NCBI RefSeq assembly: GCF_003026455.1
Contig: NZ_PYMB01000002.1
Location: 220,856 to 284,855, forward strand
Length of the DNA stretch: 64,000 nt
DNA from: Photobacterium rosenbergii
Lineage (GTDB): Bacteria; Pseudomonadota; Gammaproteobacteria; Enterobacterales; Vibrionaceae
Direction: 5' to 3'
The notes under the pieces were generated by a model. That model saw nothing but the letters and a program-made list of their open reading frames with translations. It did no database searches and was not told the DNA's origin. The first letter of the stretch is position 1. Each line of letters opens with the position of its first letter. Made by a program: the position numbers and the translations under genes. Of the stretch, positions 35,589 through 45,017 are shown piece by piece.

Positions 35589-37396
35589 GACGACTTCCGT
35601 TTCGTATTGTGGTTAATAGGCTCATTGATGGCGGCGTGCGCAATGGCAAAGAATGCGTCGGCATGGCCGGTGCTTTCAGTTCGGTCAGCTTTAAATGTCA
35701 TTTGGTTAGTGCTGCCAGTAACACCGCGCTTGATGGAAAGGAATGAAGCACCAATATCCTTGTGCTCGGCATCCCAGCAAATACGCTGGCTCTCAACCAA
35801 ATCAATCATTTTGAGTACCAGGCGGTTTTTGCTGTCCACGCTGTAATGAATGGCTTTGGCCTCTCTGGGGAATAGGTTGTGCAGTAAATCAAATACCCCA
35901 GCTCCAATCCCTGTTATATCAACGCCGATGTAAGTAACGTGATAGCGCTGAGTGATACGTTTTATTTGCTCTACGTGGTGCTGAAAGTTGAGGCCACGCC
36001 AGTGGTGTTTTTCTAATACTCTAAACCTCTCACCATCAAACTGCGGTGGGGCGAGTACGATCAGAGTGGCGTTGTCACGCGTTCGGGCTGGGTCATAGCC
36101 TAGCCATACCTCTCGGGCGGCAAATGGTCGGGCGTTCTTCGGTTTGAAGTCTCGCCAGCTAGCGGTATCAACGCCGCAATCTTCCAGTTGTGAGAACTTG
36201 AAGACTGACTGCGAATCATCAACGAAGATGCACATGAACAAGTTTTTGAAGTCATCATCGCTGTATTCGTCGCGAAGTTCGTCGATGTCAAACAGGTCAC
36301 AGCCACCGTTCGCCGCATCCTCGATGGTAACAACGTAACGCCATTGTCTATCTGGACATTGGCGGCCACCATCTCGCATCTCATCGAAGCTTGGAAATTC
36401 TTTGTTTTGACGATCTTTCTTTTCACCCTTCCAGGTGTCGCCAGTCCAGAACCCAAAGGCAGGGTGGCCCTTGGCTGATGGCGTACTGAAATAGGTTTTA
36501 CGCCATTTCTTGTGGGTAGCCATGGCCGAAGCCAATTTGTTTAGGCGTTCAAACTGAGGTATCCAGAAATACTCATCAATGTAGACATGGCCGTGATAAC
36601 TCTGAGCCGTATTGCTGTTGGTAGAGAGGAACCTGAGTTCGGCATCACCATGTGCGGTATGAAGTGTAATTGGGTTACCGGAAAGCTCAACCCCAAGGAA
36701 CTGTTTGGCAATAGCGATGATGTAACTACGGAATACTTCCGCCTGGGCTCGTGAGGCCGACAGGAATATTTGAGGATCCCCCGTCAGCACGGCGTTTTCT
36801 AATGCTTCACCGGCAAAGTAGTAGGTGGCACCAATCTGGCGAGACTTAAGGATGTTGCGGATACGTTGATGCAGATTGTTCCGCATTTCATGTTGATAGG
36901 CAAAGAGGCTGTCGTGCCATGTTTTGAAGTCAGCCTCAGTGAGTTCGCTGACATCATTCTTTTTCTTACGGCCTTTCTTCTTAGTACTAGAGCTGCCCTT
37001 ATTGGAGCTTTGCTCATTCTTCGCTGAATTGCTGCTATCACTTGGTGATGAGGCCTGTTTTTGTTGAAGTACTCGCTGTTTCTTCAGTTTCACATGCTTT
37101 TCAATCAGCATGTCGAGTTCTTTAAGTTGGTTAGGCGTCTTTTCTGCCAGGTCGGTTAACATGACGATACGACGGGCAATTGCTTCATCGACTTCCTCTT
37201 CACGAAGCATGTCTCGCCAGTTGTATTTATCAGCCCAATAGTAAATGACTCGGGTGTTTGGTAACCCAAGTTCTTCCCTTATTTCATCTGGTGTCCAACG
37301 TCGCAAATAGAGACGTTTGGCCGCTTCGCGGATTTCAGGAGAGTATGCCATGACGCAATCATACAGCTCGGAATCATTCAAATGACGCAGTTTCAT
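35567..37396 (-). CDS. P: Terminase large (ATPase) subunit (gpP-like)
   Basis: 609 aa. The N-terminus has an HTH ([20 protein letters not shown]), then a charged Ser/Lys-rich linker (about 110-150). The ATPase core has a Walker-A-like [18 protein letters not shown] and Walker [12 protein letters not shown]. The nuclease-fold part has [20 protein letters not shown]. It powers DNA packaging. The start is uncertain: ATG 37396 lies inside the ATTCGGAT array and has no ribosome site; ATG 37351 is the alternative. Confidence 0.94.
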   Translation of the reverse strand: MKLRHLNDSELYDCVMAYSPEIREAAKRLYLRRWTPDEIREELGLPNTRVIYYWADKYNWRDMLREEEVDEAIARRIVMLTDLAEKTPNQLKELDMLIEKHVKLKKQRVLQQKQASSPSDSSNSAKNEQSSNKGSSSTKKKGRKKKNDVSELTEADFKTWHDSLFAYQHEMRNNLHQRIRNILKSRQIGATYYFAGEALENAVLTGDPQIFLSASRAQAEVFRSYIIAIAKQFLGVELSGNPITLHTAHGDAELRFLSTNSNTAQSYHGHVYIDEYFWIPQFERLNKLASAMATHKKWRKTYFSTPSAKGHPAFGFWTGDTWKGEKKDRQNKEFPSFDEMRDGGRQCPDRQWRYVVTIEDAANGGCDLFDIDELRDEYSDDDFKNLFMCIFVDDSQSVFKFSQLEDCGVDTASWRDFKPKNARPFAAREVWLGYDPARTRDNATLIVLAPPQFDGERFRVLEKHHWRGLNFQHHVEQIKRITQRYHVTYIGVDITGIGAGVFDLLHNLFPREAKAIHYSVDSKNRLVLKMIDLVESQRICWDAEHKDIGASFLSIKRGVTGSTNQMTFKADRTESTGHADAFFAIAHAAINEPINHNTKRKSSWKTIAA

Positions 37397-37443
37397 TCGG
37401 ATAAATTCGGATACTGGCTAAATCCGAAATTATCCGAATGAAT
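37391..37443. promoter_or_regulatory. Divergent late promoter region with four ATTCGGAT-type units
   Basis: Two 23-bp arms (37391-37413 and 37421-37443) form an imperfect dyad with 3 mismatches. Each arm holds two 8-mers 10 bp apart: ATTCGGAT twice on the left, ATCCGAAA/ATCCGAAT inverted on the right. It sits between terminase (leftward) and scaffold (rightward), where Ogr-type activators bind in P2-like phages. Confidence 0.7.
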
Positions 37444-37524
37444 CAAAATGCTTTTGACTATTTAAGTGCGTATTCTTGCCTTGATTAGATGTGCATTTGA
37501 ATGAAATTTAGTCATGGATGACAT

Positions 37525-38373
37525 ATGGCAGGGAAGCTAAAAACCGGATGGATCCGGGTCGCCACGGAAGGCGACACCATTGATGGAAGGGAAATCAGCA
37601 GGCAAGACTTGCTTGATATGGCTGAGAACTATGACCCTGACGTTTATGGTGCAAGGATTTGGCCTGAGCATTGGCGCTGGTATGCCTGTGGTGACGTGTT
37701 AGAGGCGAAAGCGGAAGAGGTCGATGGATTGATGCGACTCTTTGCTGTGCTGGCACCAAACATGATGATGGTCGAATTCAATCAACAAGACCAAAAGGTT
37801 TATACCTCAATCGAGATTAAACCTAACTTTGCCAACACCGGAAAACCTTACCTAGCGGGTATGGCTATAACCGACCAACCAGCAAGCCTGGGTACTGATC
37901 GTATCCGGCTATTTTCCACTTCTAATGATTGCATGTATGCCCAGCCTGAACTGCTAGTTATGGATGAACTGCACGAGGAAGCAGGCGGCATCCGTCGTTT
38001 ATTTAATTTGTTCTCTGACAAGAGTGCTAGCAACAAGAAGGAAGAACAACCCATGGACAAGGAGCAGTTCAACGCTCTGGCCGAAGCCATTAAACAAGTG
38101 GTGGAAGGTCAGGGGCAGCTTCAAGAAACATTGCAGTCTCATTTTGCTGCCAGTGGTGGAGCGCAAACGCCATCCGATGAACCCAAACAACCCGAGAAGC
38201 CGGAAGTAGGTATTACTGAAGAGCAGTTCAGCGAACTGACTTCAGCGGTGACCAAGCTAGCTGAAGGGCAAACGGCTATGCAACACCAGTTCAGCCAGTT
38301 ACTGGAAGAAGACCACAGTAACACCCCTGATGTATCGGGTGGTGACGGCTTTGATTGCAATTCACTGGTTTAA
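37525..38373 (+). CDS. O: Capsid scaffolding protein (gpO-like)
   Basis: 282 aa. The N-terminal protease part has MAGKLKTGWIRVATEGDTID, YDPDVYGARIWPEHWRWYAC, and KPYLAGMAITDQPASLGTD, as in the GPO family, in which the protein scaffolds the procapsid and cleaves itself and the capsid protein. The C-terminal half is a Gln/Glu-rich helical scaffold ending with DGFDCNSLV. First gene of the rightward late operon. Confidence 0.94.
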   Translation: MAGKLKTGWIRVATEGDTIDGREISRQDLLDMAENYDPDVYGARIWPEHWRWYACGDVLEAKAEEVDGLMRLFAVLAPNMMMVEFNQQDQKVYTSIEIKPNFANTGKPYLAGMAITDQPASLGTDRIRLFSTSNDCMYAQPELLVMDELHEEAGGIRRLFNLFSDKSASNKKEEQPMDKEQFNALAEAIKQVVEGQGQLQETLQSHFAASGGAQTPSDEPKQPEKPEVGITEEQFSELTSAVTKLAEGQTAMQHQFSQLLEEDHSNTPDVSGGDGFDCNSLV

Positions 38374-38382
38374 GGAGAAGAC

Positions 38383-39393
38383 ATGCTGAATTCAACTGCT
38401 CTTAACTACCTAAACCAGTATGCCCAGCAGCTCGCCAAGGCTTACAACGTTTCGAGTGTCGATAACCTTTTCTCGATTACAGGCCCCAAAGAAACCCAGC
38501 TTCGAAAAGCGATTCTTGAGTCTGTTGCGTTCCTGAAGCGCATCACCATGAAAGATGTTGACCAAATCATCGGGCAAGCCGTTGAAGTGGGCGCATTGGG
38601 GCTGCATACCGGTCGAGTTAAAGATGGCCGTTTTCATAAGAAAGCCAATATTGATGGCACTACCTATGCGTTGGTCGAAACTGACTCTAACTGCTCAATT
38701 ACTTGGGACACGCTGAGTGTGTGGGCAAACTCGGGTAATGCTGGCGAGTTCATGAAGTTGCTGAACGAGTCTACCAACGAGGCTTTTGCTTTGGATATTT
38801 TGCGCATCGGCTTCAACGGTACCAGTGTGGCCGAAGATACCGACCCTGCGCAGAACCCAAATGGCGAAGACGTCAATAAAGGTTGGCAGCAAATCATTAA
38901 AGATCAGGCGCCAGACCAAATTGTCGATGTTGATGTGTATCTCGATTACGAAGGTAAGGGGGATTACAAAACGTTGGATGCCATGGGCTCTGACCTTATC
39001 AACAACAAGCTTCCGCCACAGTATCGGAACAATCCGAATTTGGTAATTTTGGTTGGTGCTGACTTAGTGGCGGAAGAGTCTGCCCGAATTTATGACGAAG
39101 CAGGCACACCAAGTGAGAAGAAAGCGGCTGAACATCTACCGTTCTCTATTGCTGGGCGCCCTGCAGTCGTACCGCCTTTCTTCCCTGGTAAGCGTATGTC
39201 CGTAACTATGCTGCCAAACCTGCATGTTTATACCCAGAAAGGCACTCGTCATCGTAAGGCTGAACATGTTCAAGACCGAAAGGCTTATGAGAACAAGTAT
39301 CTTCGCTGGGAAGGTTATGCCATTGGCAACATGAAGGCATACGCCTCTTTCGATGAAACCAAAGTACACATTGGCGCTAAGCCTGTGGCATAG
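38383..39393 (+). CDS. N: Major capsid protein (gpN-like)
   Basis: 336 aa, starting MLNSTALNYLNQYAQQLAKA, with AAGGAG upstream. It has the P2 gpN pattern with N-terminal FSITGPKETQLRKAILESVA and RHRKAEHVQDRKAYENKYLR with VHIGAKPVA near the end. It is expected to be processed by the scaffold protease. Directly follows the scaffold gene. Confidence 0.95.
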   Translation: MLNSTALNYLNQYAQQLAKAYNVSSVDNLFSITGPKETQLRKAILESVAFLKRITMKDVDQIIGQAVEVGALGLHTGRVKDGRFHKKANIDGTTYALVETDSNCSITWDTLSVWANSGNAGEFMKLLNESTNEAFALDILRIGFNGTSVAEDTDPAQNPNGEDVNKGWQQIIKDQAPDQIVDVDVYLDYEGKGDYKTLDAMGSDLINNKLPPQYRNNPNLVILVGADLVAEESARIYDEAGTPSEKKAAEHLPFSIAGRPAVVPPFFPGKRMSVTMLPNLHVYTQKGTRHRKAEHVQDRKAYENKYLRWEGYAIGNMKAYASFDETKVHIGAKPVA

Positions 39394-39400
39394 GTGAAAG

Positions 39401-40114
39401 ATGGCTCGTTACTCACCTTGTCTTCGCGATAACGAAATCAAACAAGCCCGCAGTGAATCGCTGCGGGCAAAGGATACGGGTATCGCGCCTGAAAACTCTA
39501 GCTTGCACCTTCAGTTGATTGCGCTTGAGGAAGATATTAAGCGCCTTAAACAGCTAAGCCGCATTGCCGACAAGGTTGCGATGAAGCGCAACGAGTTATT
39601 ACCAAAGTACATGCCTTATGTTGAGCGCTATCTGGCTGAGGGCGATGTGTTTGCCAACCAGGTATTTGCTTATGTGGTGATCTGGCTGTTCGACACAGAA
39701 CAGTTTGACCAGGCAATTGAATGGGCATTTTTGTGTATTGAGCAGGGGCAGCCAACCCCGGATAGCGTGAAGCGAGATTGGCCACATTTCGCTGCTGATG
39801 TAGTGTTGGCGTGGTGCGAGGTACAGGCCGAGCGGGGCAACAGTGTTGAGCCTTACTGTTCAACTGTTTTTAAGAAAGTCAGTAATGAATGGCGACTCAA
39901 TGAAAAACTAACCGCTAAATGGTTCAAGTTCTGCGGCCTATTGCTATTGCGGGACATACACGGCAAAGCACTACCGAGTTCAGTAGAGAGCGCTGACAAG
40001 TTACAACAGGCCACTGAATTGCTGATGAAGGCACAGGAATTTAACCCTAAATGTGGCGTGAAAACTGTTTTAGACAAAATAGATATGCGCCTGCGGGCGT
40101 TGACCGACTCCTAA
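39401..40114 (+). CDS. M: Terminase small subunit/endonuclease (gpM-like)
   Basis: 237 aa. A basic, helical N-terminus (EIKQARSESLRAKDTGIAPE; HLQLIALEEDIKRLKQLSRI) and MPYVERYLAEGDVFANQVFA are typical of gpM, the subunit that recognises and cuts cos. It lies 7 bp after the capsid gene. Confidence 0.93.
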   Translation: MARYSPCLRDNEIKQARSESLRAKDTGIAPENSSLHLQLIALEEDIKRLKQLSRIADKVAMKRNELLPKYMPYVERYLAEGDVFANQVFAYVVIWLFDTEQFDQAIEWAFLCIEQGQPTPDSVKRDWPHFAADVVLAWCEVQAERGNSVEPYCSTVFKKVSNEWRLNEKLTAKWFKFCGLLLLRDIHGKALPSSVESADKLQQATELLMKAQEFNPKCGVKTVLDKIDMRLRALTDS

Positions 40115-40217
40115 CCCTCCAAGGGTTTCTGGCTGAGGTGTTGACCAGCAATGGAAAACAATAACCGTCGATGCCAGCTAACCCTTAATTATTCAACGGT
40201 TCATAAGGTGATAGGCG

Positions 40218-40640
40218 ATGAGCTTTGGCGGTAAATCAAACACGGATGTGAATACCAACGTTCCCGGCAATGGATGGCCGGATTTATCGACCGAAGAGTT
40301 TCGTAGGGTTCGCCGTATCCCGACCGTATTTGATAACGACAGCATGGAAATGGCGATTCGTATTGCCTCGAAAGCGGTGAAAAAACAGTTGGTGTCGTTA
40401 CTGGATGCCGAAGGCCAGCCGCCTCAACTTGATAACGATGACACCGCAATTTATAAGCGTGCGGTTTATGGCCGTGCCCATGGCGATTTGCTGCCAGAAT
40501 TTGCCACTCAAGACCGCCGCAAAGAAGCCAATAACTTAGCCACCGATAGCCAAGAACAGCAGAATAATTTCATTGCCCAGAGCAATCGAGATACCCGGTT
40601 GCTGCTTGGATTGGGTCGTGCATCGGTAGGGGTGATCTGA
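40218..40640 (+). CDS. L: Head completion/stabilisation protein (gpL-like)
   Basis: 140 aa. MSFGGKSNTDVNTNVPGNGW, ending with LGRASVGVI, fits the gpL head-completion family that closes filled heads. GGTGATAGGCG provides the ribosome site. The 103 bp before it hold no gene. Confidence 0.92.
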   Translation: MSFGGKSNTDVNTNVPGNGWPDLSTEEFRRVRRIPTVFDNDSMEMAIRIASKAVKKQLVSLLDAEGQPPQLDNDDTAIYKRAVYGRAHGDLLPEFATQDRRKEANNLATDSQEQQNNFIAQSNRDTRLLLGLGRASVGVI

Positions 40641-41137
40641 TGGTAGAGGTTTATACCAAAACCAAATTACAGCACCTCACTGAGTACATGCTTGCCCATA
40701 TGAAAAGCGATGTGCTGGAAAACAAGATTGATGCCTGGCAGGAGTCGGCAACGATTCAGGTGGACGGGGAAGATAGGGGTAACGGTGGGTATGTGGCGGC
40801 CCAGTGGCGTTACACCGCAGTGATTTCTATTGAGGAATTTCCTCATCAAAAATGCGACCCAAGGAACATCTTTGCGTTGGTGTCTTGCTGGTTATCTGAC
40901 TGTGATAGCGAGCGTTATGAATATGAACTTGGTGATCCGCAAGTCAGTGTAGATATGCTTTCGCAGGAAGTAGCGGATGTCGCCATCGAAATAGAAATGA
41001 TGGAGCCCATTGAGTTGATTCCAGATTTAGACGGTTCAATCACATGGCGTGGGCAGAGCTATCGGGTTCAGACCGTGCCTATTAACTACGCAGAAGAAGC
41101 CGAGGTGGGGAATGACCCCGACGATTCAGCTCAATGA
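40640..41137 (+). CDS. R: Tail completion protein (gpR-like)
   Basis: 165 aa, overlapping gpL by one base. KLQHLTEYMLAHMKSDVLEN, the central AQWRYTAVISIEEFPHQKCD and LSCWLSDCDSER-like segment match P2 GpR, which is needed for tail completion and head joining. Confidence 0.88.
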   Translation: MVEVYTKTKLQHLTEYMLAHMKSDVLENKIDAWQESATIQVDGEDRGNGGYVAAQWRYTAVISIEEFPHQKCDPRNIFALVSCWLSDCDSERYEYELGDPQVSVDMLSQEVADVAIEIEMMEPIELIPDLDGSITWRGQSYRVQTVPINYAEEAEVGNDPDDSAQ

Positions 41138-41768
41138 ACGTGACCGGCTGAATTTTGAAGAGAAGCTAGCATTGCTGGCGATGCCGCCCAAAAAGCGGTT
41201 TTGGATACTGAAAACCCTTGGGCGATGGGAAAGAGCAAATGCTAGGCGGCGGATAAGCCAGCAGCGAGATGTCAAAGGTAGGGCATTAAAGCCGAGGCAG
41301 AATCGAAAGAAAGGCAAGATTTTGCGGCGAATGGGTAAGGGCTTGGAGCCTTATGTGAAGAACGCCAACCGCCTAGAACTGACTTGGAAGAACAAGCTAA
41401 CAGGCCGAATTGCTGCCCGGCATCACGCAGGGCAGACACAAAAGGTAACGGCTGCCCAAATGCGAAAACGCTGGGGAAAGCCTAACTACAAGGCTTCATG
41501 TACTAAGGGACAAGCTAGGAAGTTACGGGAGCTAGGCTACACGGTACCAAGGAAAAGCGGCAAAGGCCGAAAGAAACCTTCTCTGCGGTACATCATGCAA
41601 AGTGTTAGCCATGGTCAGGCAGGGTTACTCATCAGGGAAATGACGAACCAGCCAAGTAAGCAGTCATGGAGCATCCCACTGGCTGAGCGCCAAATATTGG
41701 GAAGCCGAGAAAAGGATGTGAATCGCCAGCTTATCAAAATCATGGAGCAGGCACGCAGAAGGAACTGA
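41112..41768 (+). CDS. S: Virion morphogenesis/tail completion protein (gpS-like)
   Basis: 218 aa from ATG 41112, 26 bases inside the gpR gene and preceded by GAGGTGGGG; an earlier in-frame start at 41049 is less likely. It is very basic (KKRFWILKTLGRWERANARR; KGRALKPRQNRKKGKILRRM), with IAARHHAGQ and the C-terminal SIPLAERQILG typical of the phage virion morphogenesis family. It helps complete tails and is longer than P2 gpS. Confidence 0.88.
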   Translation: MTPTIQLNERDRLNFEEKLALLAMPPKKRFWILKTLGRWERANARRRISQQRDVKGRALKPRQNRKKGKILRRMGKGLEPYVKNANRLELTWKNKLTGRIAARHHAGQTQKVTAAQMRKRWGKPNYKASCTKGQARKLRELGYTVPRKSGKGRKKPSLRYIMQSVSHGQAGLLIREMTNQPSKQSWSIPLAERQILGSREKDVNRQLIKIMEQARRRN

Positions 41769-41772
41769 AACA

Positions 41773-42897
41773 ATGGGAATCGGTAAGGTAGAGGTAAACA
41801 ACCTCAATTTAGGCCAAGGGACGCCGCCAGAGATTGAACGGCATTTGCTGTATATCGGCACCACCAGTAAGTCTGAACTTCAAGGTAAAGTGACTCGCAT
41901 TAACGCCATGACCAATTTGGATGATGTGGTGGCTGATGATGCGTTTGGTGACAACGTTCGTGCAGCACAGCTTAACGGGAAACAGAACTGGACTGCTGCA
42001 ATCTACGGATTGGCTGCAGGTGAAGATGCTGAAACGTGGGCTGAAGCGGTTGATAACGCCAACTTAACAGACAGTTTTGAAGGTATCGCAATTGTTGATC
42101 CTGTAACGGACAAAACTGATTTTGATGCGTTGCAGTCAAAGGCCGAAGAGTTGACCAGCAAGCTAGGTCGCTGGGTGTTCATACTTGCTGCATGTAAGGG
42201 CATTGATAAACAAGCGCAGACTTGGTCGGACTATGAAACCGCTATGTTGGCTTTGGTGAAAGATGTAGCTGCTCGTTGGGTAGTACCGGTTCCTTTGCTC
42301 AATGGAAATAACGTCGGGGTACTTGGTGGCCGGCTGTGCGATCGCTCTGTCACTGTTGCTGATTCACCTATGCGTGTAACGACGGGGTCAGTGCTTAGCC
42401 TGAGTGAGATGCCAGTTGATAGTGCGGGCAAAGTTTTAGAAATGTCTACTATCGCCACGTTAGCAGAAGCCCGGTATTCGGTACCGCAATGGTATGCCGA
42501 TTACGAAGGTATCTATTGGTCTGATGCCATGACGTTGGAAACCAAGACCGGTGATTATCAATACCTGGAGTACGTTCGCCCAGTTCATAAGGCCAATCGT
42601 CGTATTCGCTTCAAGGCCATCGGCCGTATTGCAGACCGCATCCTCAACTCAACGCCGCCAAGCATTGAGCTGAACCGTAGCTATTTCCGCAGTGTGTTGT
42701 TTGACATGGCCTTCACGACTGAAATCGGCGGTATCACCTTCCCAGGTGAAATCATGACGCCACGTGATGAGGACGTGATGATTACTTGGGAGACCAAAAC
42801 CAAAGTGATTATCAGCATCATGATCCGTCCGCATAACTGCCCGAAACACATCGTGGTGAATATTGCACTGGATTTGAGTAATGGAGCAGGGAGCTAA
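41773..42897 (+). CDS. Contractile tail sheath (DUF2586 type)
   Basis: 374 aa. MGIGKVEVNNLNLGQGTPPE, LLYIGTTSKSELQGKV, and the C-terminal FPGEIMTPRDEDVMITWETK correspond to the DUF2586 sheath of HP1/K139-like phages rather than P2 FI. It forms the contractile outer sheath, which is the best single clue that this phage belongs to the HP1/K139 branch. Confidence 0.88.
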   Translation: MGIGKVEVNNLNLGQGTPPEIERHLLYIGTTSKSELQGKVTRINAMTNLDDVVADDAFGDNVRAAQLNGKQNWTAAIYGLAAGEDAETWAEAVDNANLTDSFEGIAIVDPVTDKTDFDALQSKAEELTSKLGRWVFILAACKGIDKQAQTWSDYETAMLALVKDVAARWVVPVPLLNGNNVGVLGGRLCDRSVTVADSPMRVTTGSVLSLSEMPVDSAGKVLEMSTIATLAEARYSVPQWYADYEGIYWSDAMTLETKTGDYQYLEYVRPVHKANRRIRFKAIGRIADRILNSTPPSIELNRSYFRSVLFDMAFTTEIGGITFPGEIMTPRDEDVMITWETKTKVIISIMIRPHNCPKHIVVNIALDLSNGAGS

Positions 42898-42900
42898 GTT

Positions 42901-43356
42901 ATGTCGATGCGTTTATCTGGCAAGAACATGCATTTCACCTTGGGCGATATCAAGCTCAAGGCCCAGAAAGTGACCCTTTCAATTACTGATAACTCTGCAG
43001 TCAACAAAACCAGCGGTGTACCTGATGGCTATGTCGATGGCGATGTGGAGGCTTCTGGTGAGCTTGAGTTGACCACGGCGCAATTTAACTTACTCGGTAA
43101 AGCTGCCAAGAACGCCGGCGCATGGCGGGCGCTTCCGGCTTTTGATGCCATGTTCTACGGCAAGATTGATAAGGATGAGCTCAAGGTCGAAGCCTTTGGA
43201 TGCCGTATTAAGCTGTCTGACCTACTTGATATTGATGGTACCGGTGGGAGCGCCTTAGTTCACAAGGTGCCATTTGAAGTATCGAGCCATAAGTTTGTTC
43301 GCATCAATGGAACGCCTTATCTGCGTGATGATGAAACCGAAGGCTTGGTTCAGTAA
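42901..43356 (+). CDS. Tail tube protein (DUF2597 type)
   Basis: 151 aa. MSMRLSGKNMHFTLGDIKLK, NKTSGVPDGYVDGDVEASGE and LTTAQFNLLGKAAKNAGAWR match the DUF2597 family that follows the sheath in HP1/K139-like phages. It should build the inner tube. It starts 3 bases after the sheath stop. Confidence 0.87.
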   Translation: MSMRLSGKNMHFTLGDIKLKAQKVTLSITDNSAVNKTSGVPDGYVDGDVEASGELELTTAQFNLLGKAAKNAGAWRALPAFDAMFYGKIDKDELKVEAFGCRIKLSDLLDIDGTGGSALVHKVPFEVSSHKFVRINGTPYLRDDETEGLVQ

Positions 43357-43365
43357 GGGGACGGA

Positions 43366-43584
43366 ATGACAGATGTTATCGACCAAGGCTGCCGTTTCGA
43401 AGCCCAATTCACTGAAATGGCGATTGCCAAGCAACGGGCAAGGTATCACCCGATTGAACAACGGGAAAGCGCACATGAATGCGGCGAATGTGGCGAGCCG
43501 ATTCCCGAAAAACGCCGCGAGAAAGTACCGGGGTGCAAGTACTGCACTTCATGCCAGGAACTAGCAGACAAAGGACGTCTATGA
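43366..43584 (+). CDS. TraR/DksA-type C4 zinc-finger protein
   Basis: 72 aa. The zinc finger is CGECGEPIPEKRREKVPGCK followed by YCTSCQ (C-x2-C, 17 residues, C-x2-C). Phage TraR/DksA-like proteins bind the RNA polymerase secondary channel and mimic DksA/ppGpp. Its stop overlaps the lysin start (ATGA). This place in the tail operon is common in P2-like phages. Confidence 0.9.
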   Translation: MTDVIDQGCRFEAQFTEMAIAKQRARYHPIEQRESAHECGECGEPIPEKRREKVPGCKYCTSCQELADKGRL

Positions 43585-44075
43585 ATATCGCGAAACGCTT
43601 TATTAACTATGTGATTAAGCCTGTGCTTGATCAGCTTGATGCAGCAGCAGGCGGTCACGGGAAGCTGAACACTGAGGCTGCGATTGCACTCATTATGATG
43701 ATTGTGGCGCATGAGTCAGGAAAGCTGACTTACTCCAAACAGGTTCGTGGGCCAGCACTGGGTTTCACCCAAATGGAGCCAGCGACTTTCTTCTGGTTGA
43801 TTGAATGGCTGGGGAAAACGAAACCACATCTACTGGATGCCATGAGTATGTTCGGGGCTATCGGTGAGCATGACCCGCTAATGATGGTGGTATGCCCACA
43901 ATACGCAGTAGCAGCCGCAAGGATGAATTTACTCCGTTTCCCAGAGTCGCTACCTGCAGCAGATGATTTGGATGGTTTAGCGCGTTATGCCAAGAAGTAT
44001 TGGAATACATCAGCTGGCAAGGCCACCGAAGCCGATTACAAAAACGCTTACTTACACATGATGGAACAGGAGTAA
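43581..44075 (+). CDS. Putative endolysin, lytic-transglycosylase-like
   Basis: 164 aa from ATG 43581, with AAGGA upstream. IVAHESGKLTYSKQVRGPAL and GFTQMEPATFFWL show the E-S-G and G-x-x-Q-x-x-P-x-T motifs of SLT/lysozyme-fold muramidases (catalytic Glu about 44). It should degrade peptidoglycan at lysis. The two small membrane proteins that follow are holin candidates. No signal peptide. Confidence 0.75.
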   Translation: MNIAKRFINYVIKPVLDQLDAAAGGHGKLNTEAAIALIMMIVAHESGKLTYSKQVRGPALGFTQMEPATFFWLIEWLGKTKPHLLDAMSMFGAIGEHDPLMMVVCPQYAVAAARMNLLRFPESLPAADDLDGLARYAKKYWNTSAGKATEADYKNAYLHMMEQE

Positions 44076-44078
44076 GGC

Positions 44079-44309
44079 ATGAACTTTATCACTGGCGTTT
44101 TACTTAAAACTTTATTGGATGTTTTAAAGGGGCTGTTCTTTCAAATTGGCTGGAAAATCATTTTGGAACGGTTTGCCACTCGCGGTGTGGTTTGGGGGCT
44201 GGAAACCCTGAGAAACCTGACCACCAATGATGTTATGCAGGCAACGGTCGATGATGTGATCGCCTCTCTACAGGGTAAACGCCTTAAAGAAATTCCACAG
44301 AAGGAATAG
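44079..44309 (+). CDS. Small membrane-associated protein, holin candidate
   Basis: 76 aa. N-terminal MNFITGVLLKTLLDVLKGLF and the following IGWKIILERFATRGVVW form one or two amphipathic/hydrophobic helices. It lies between the lysin and another small membrane protein, so a role in lysis is inferred. Not recognised as a family. Confidence 0.65.
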   Translation: MNFITGVLLKTLLDVLKGLFFQIGWKIILERFATRGVVWGLETLRNLTTNDVMQATVDDVIASLQGKRLKEIPQKE

Positions 44310-44311
44310 GT

Positions 44312-44551
44312 ATGGATCCAAATTGGCTAAATGCGCTGGTAGCTCTGGCATCACTTCTCACATTACTAACCAGCGTGTTAATCGGCTACCTCTTTAGGCT
44401 TTCGAAAGAGCTGTCCGATTACAAAACCTATGTGGCACAGCATCACGCCACCAAGGAAGAACTCAAAGATATGGCGGAGAGGTTAGAGCGCCACTTTGAT
44501 ACCGGTTTTGACCGGGTTGTAGAAATGCTTAAACAAGGGAAAGTAGCATGA
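44312..44551 (+). CDS. Small membrane protein with coiled coil, holin/spanin-type candidate
   Basis: 79 aa. One membrane helix (LNALVALASLLTLLTSVLIG, about 6-27) is followed by a charged coiled coil (SKELSDYKTYVAQHHATKEE). This resembles single-helix holin regulators or i-spanin-like proteins of lysis cassettes. Overlaps the next gene by four bases. Confidence 0.65.
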   Translation: MDPNWLNALVALASLLTLLTSVLIGYLFRLSKELSDYKTYVAQHHATKEELKDMAERLERHFDTGFDRVVEMLKQGKVA

Positions 44552-44814
44552 ATGAACAACTAATTACGTTAGTCATTGCCAGCAAGGAGCTAGCGTTTAA
44601 GCCATCGGAAGTGGAATACAACGATTATATGAATGAGCTAATGCCAGATAACAAGGTGGCGCCTGCTCATAATTTCTTGTTCAACACGGTTGATGATGGC
44701 TGCAAAGAGGCACTGCGAGAAATTACCAATGCAAACCCAGGTGCGGCAGTACAAATCACAGCTGCAGTAATGGCTGAGTATGCGCCGCAGTTGGAAATTT
44801 CGGTAAAAAAATAG
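44548..44814 (+). CDS. Tail assembly chaperone, unshifted product (gpE-like)
   Basis: 88 aa, MNEQLITLVIASKELAFKPS to LEISVKK. Position and size match the tail assembly chaperone placed before the tape measure. It ends GTA AAA AAA TAG, so the stop follows directly on a slippery run, which allows a longer product (next entry). Confidence 0.85.
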   Translation: MNEQLITLVIASKELAFKPSEVEYNDYMNELMPDNKVAPAHNFLFNTVDDGCKEALREITNANPGAAVQITAAVMAEYAPQLEISVKK

Positions 44815-44999
44815 ATGGCCTTGTCGCGGCAATAGATCGTAACGATTACGGCAAGATGCTCGCCTGGCGGCGTAAGTGGTTACCAGGCGAGCCGGATACC
44901 GAAGCCAACTTGGCAAGGGCGATCTGGTTAGAGAAGAACTACTGGGAAAACATGCGAATGTCCACGGCGAACGGAGTTGCCAAAGCATTCAGCTCATAA
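44548..44999 (+). CDS. Tail assembly chaperone, predicted -1 frameshift product (gpE+E'-like)
   Basis: Seven A at 44805-44811 form the heptamer A-AAA-AAA in frame. After slipping back one base the reading continues IDGLVAAIDRNDYGKMLAWR, then RKWLPGEPDTEANLARAIWL, to a TAA at 44997-44999, adding 62 residues (about 150 aa in total). The extension is good protein sequence with no start of its own and fills the gap before the tape measure. P2 E/E+E' and many other tail phages use the same device. Confidence 0.85.
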
Positions 45000-45017
45000 G
45001 CAAGGAAGCTGTTATTC

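Noticed and set aside
38410..39369. Minus-strand frames within the capsid gene
   Set aside because: Shadows of a strongly conserved capsid reading frame.
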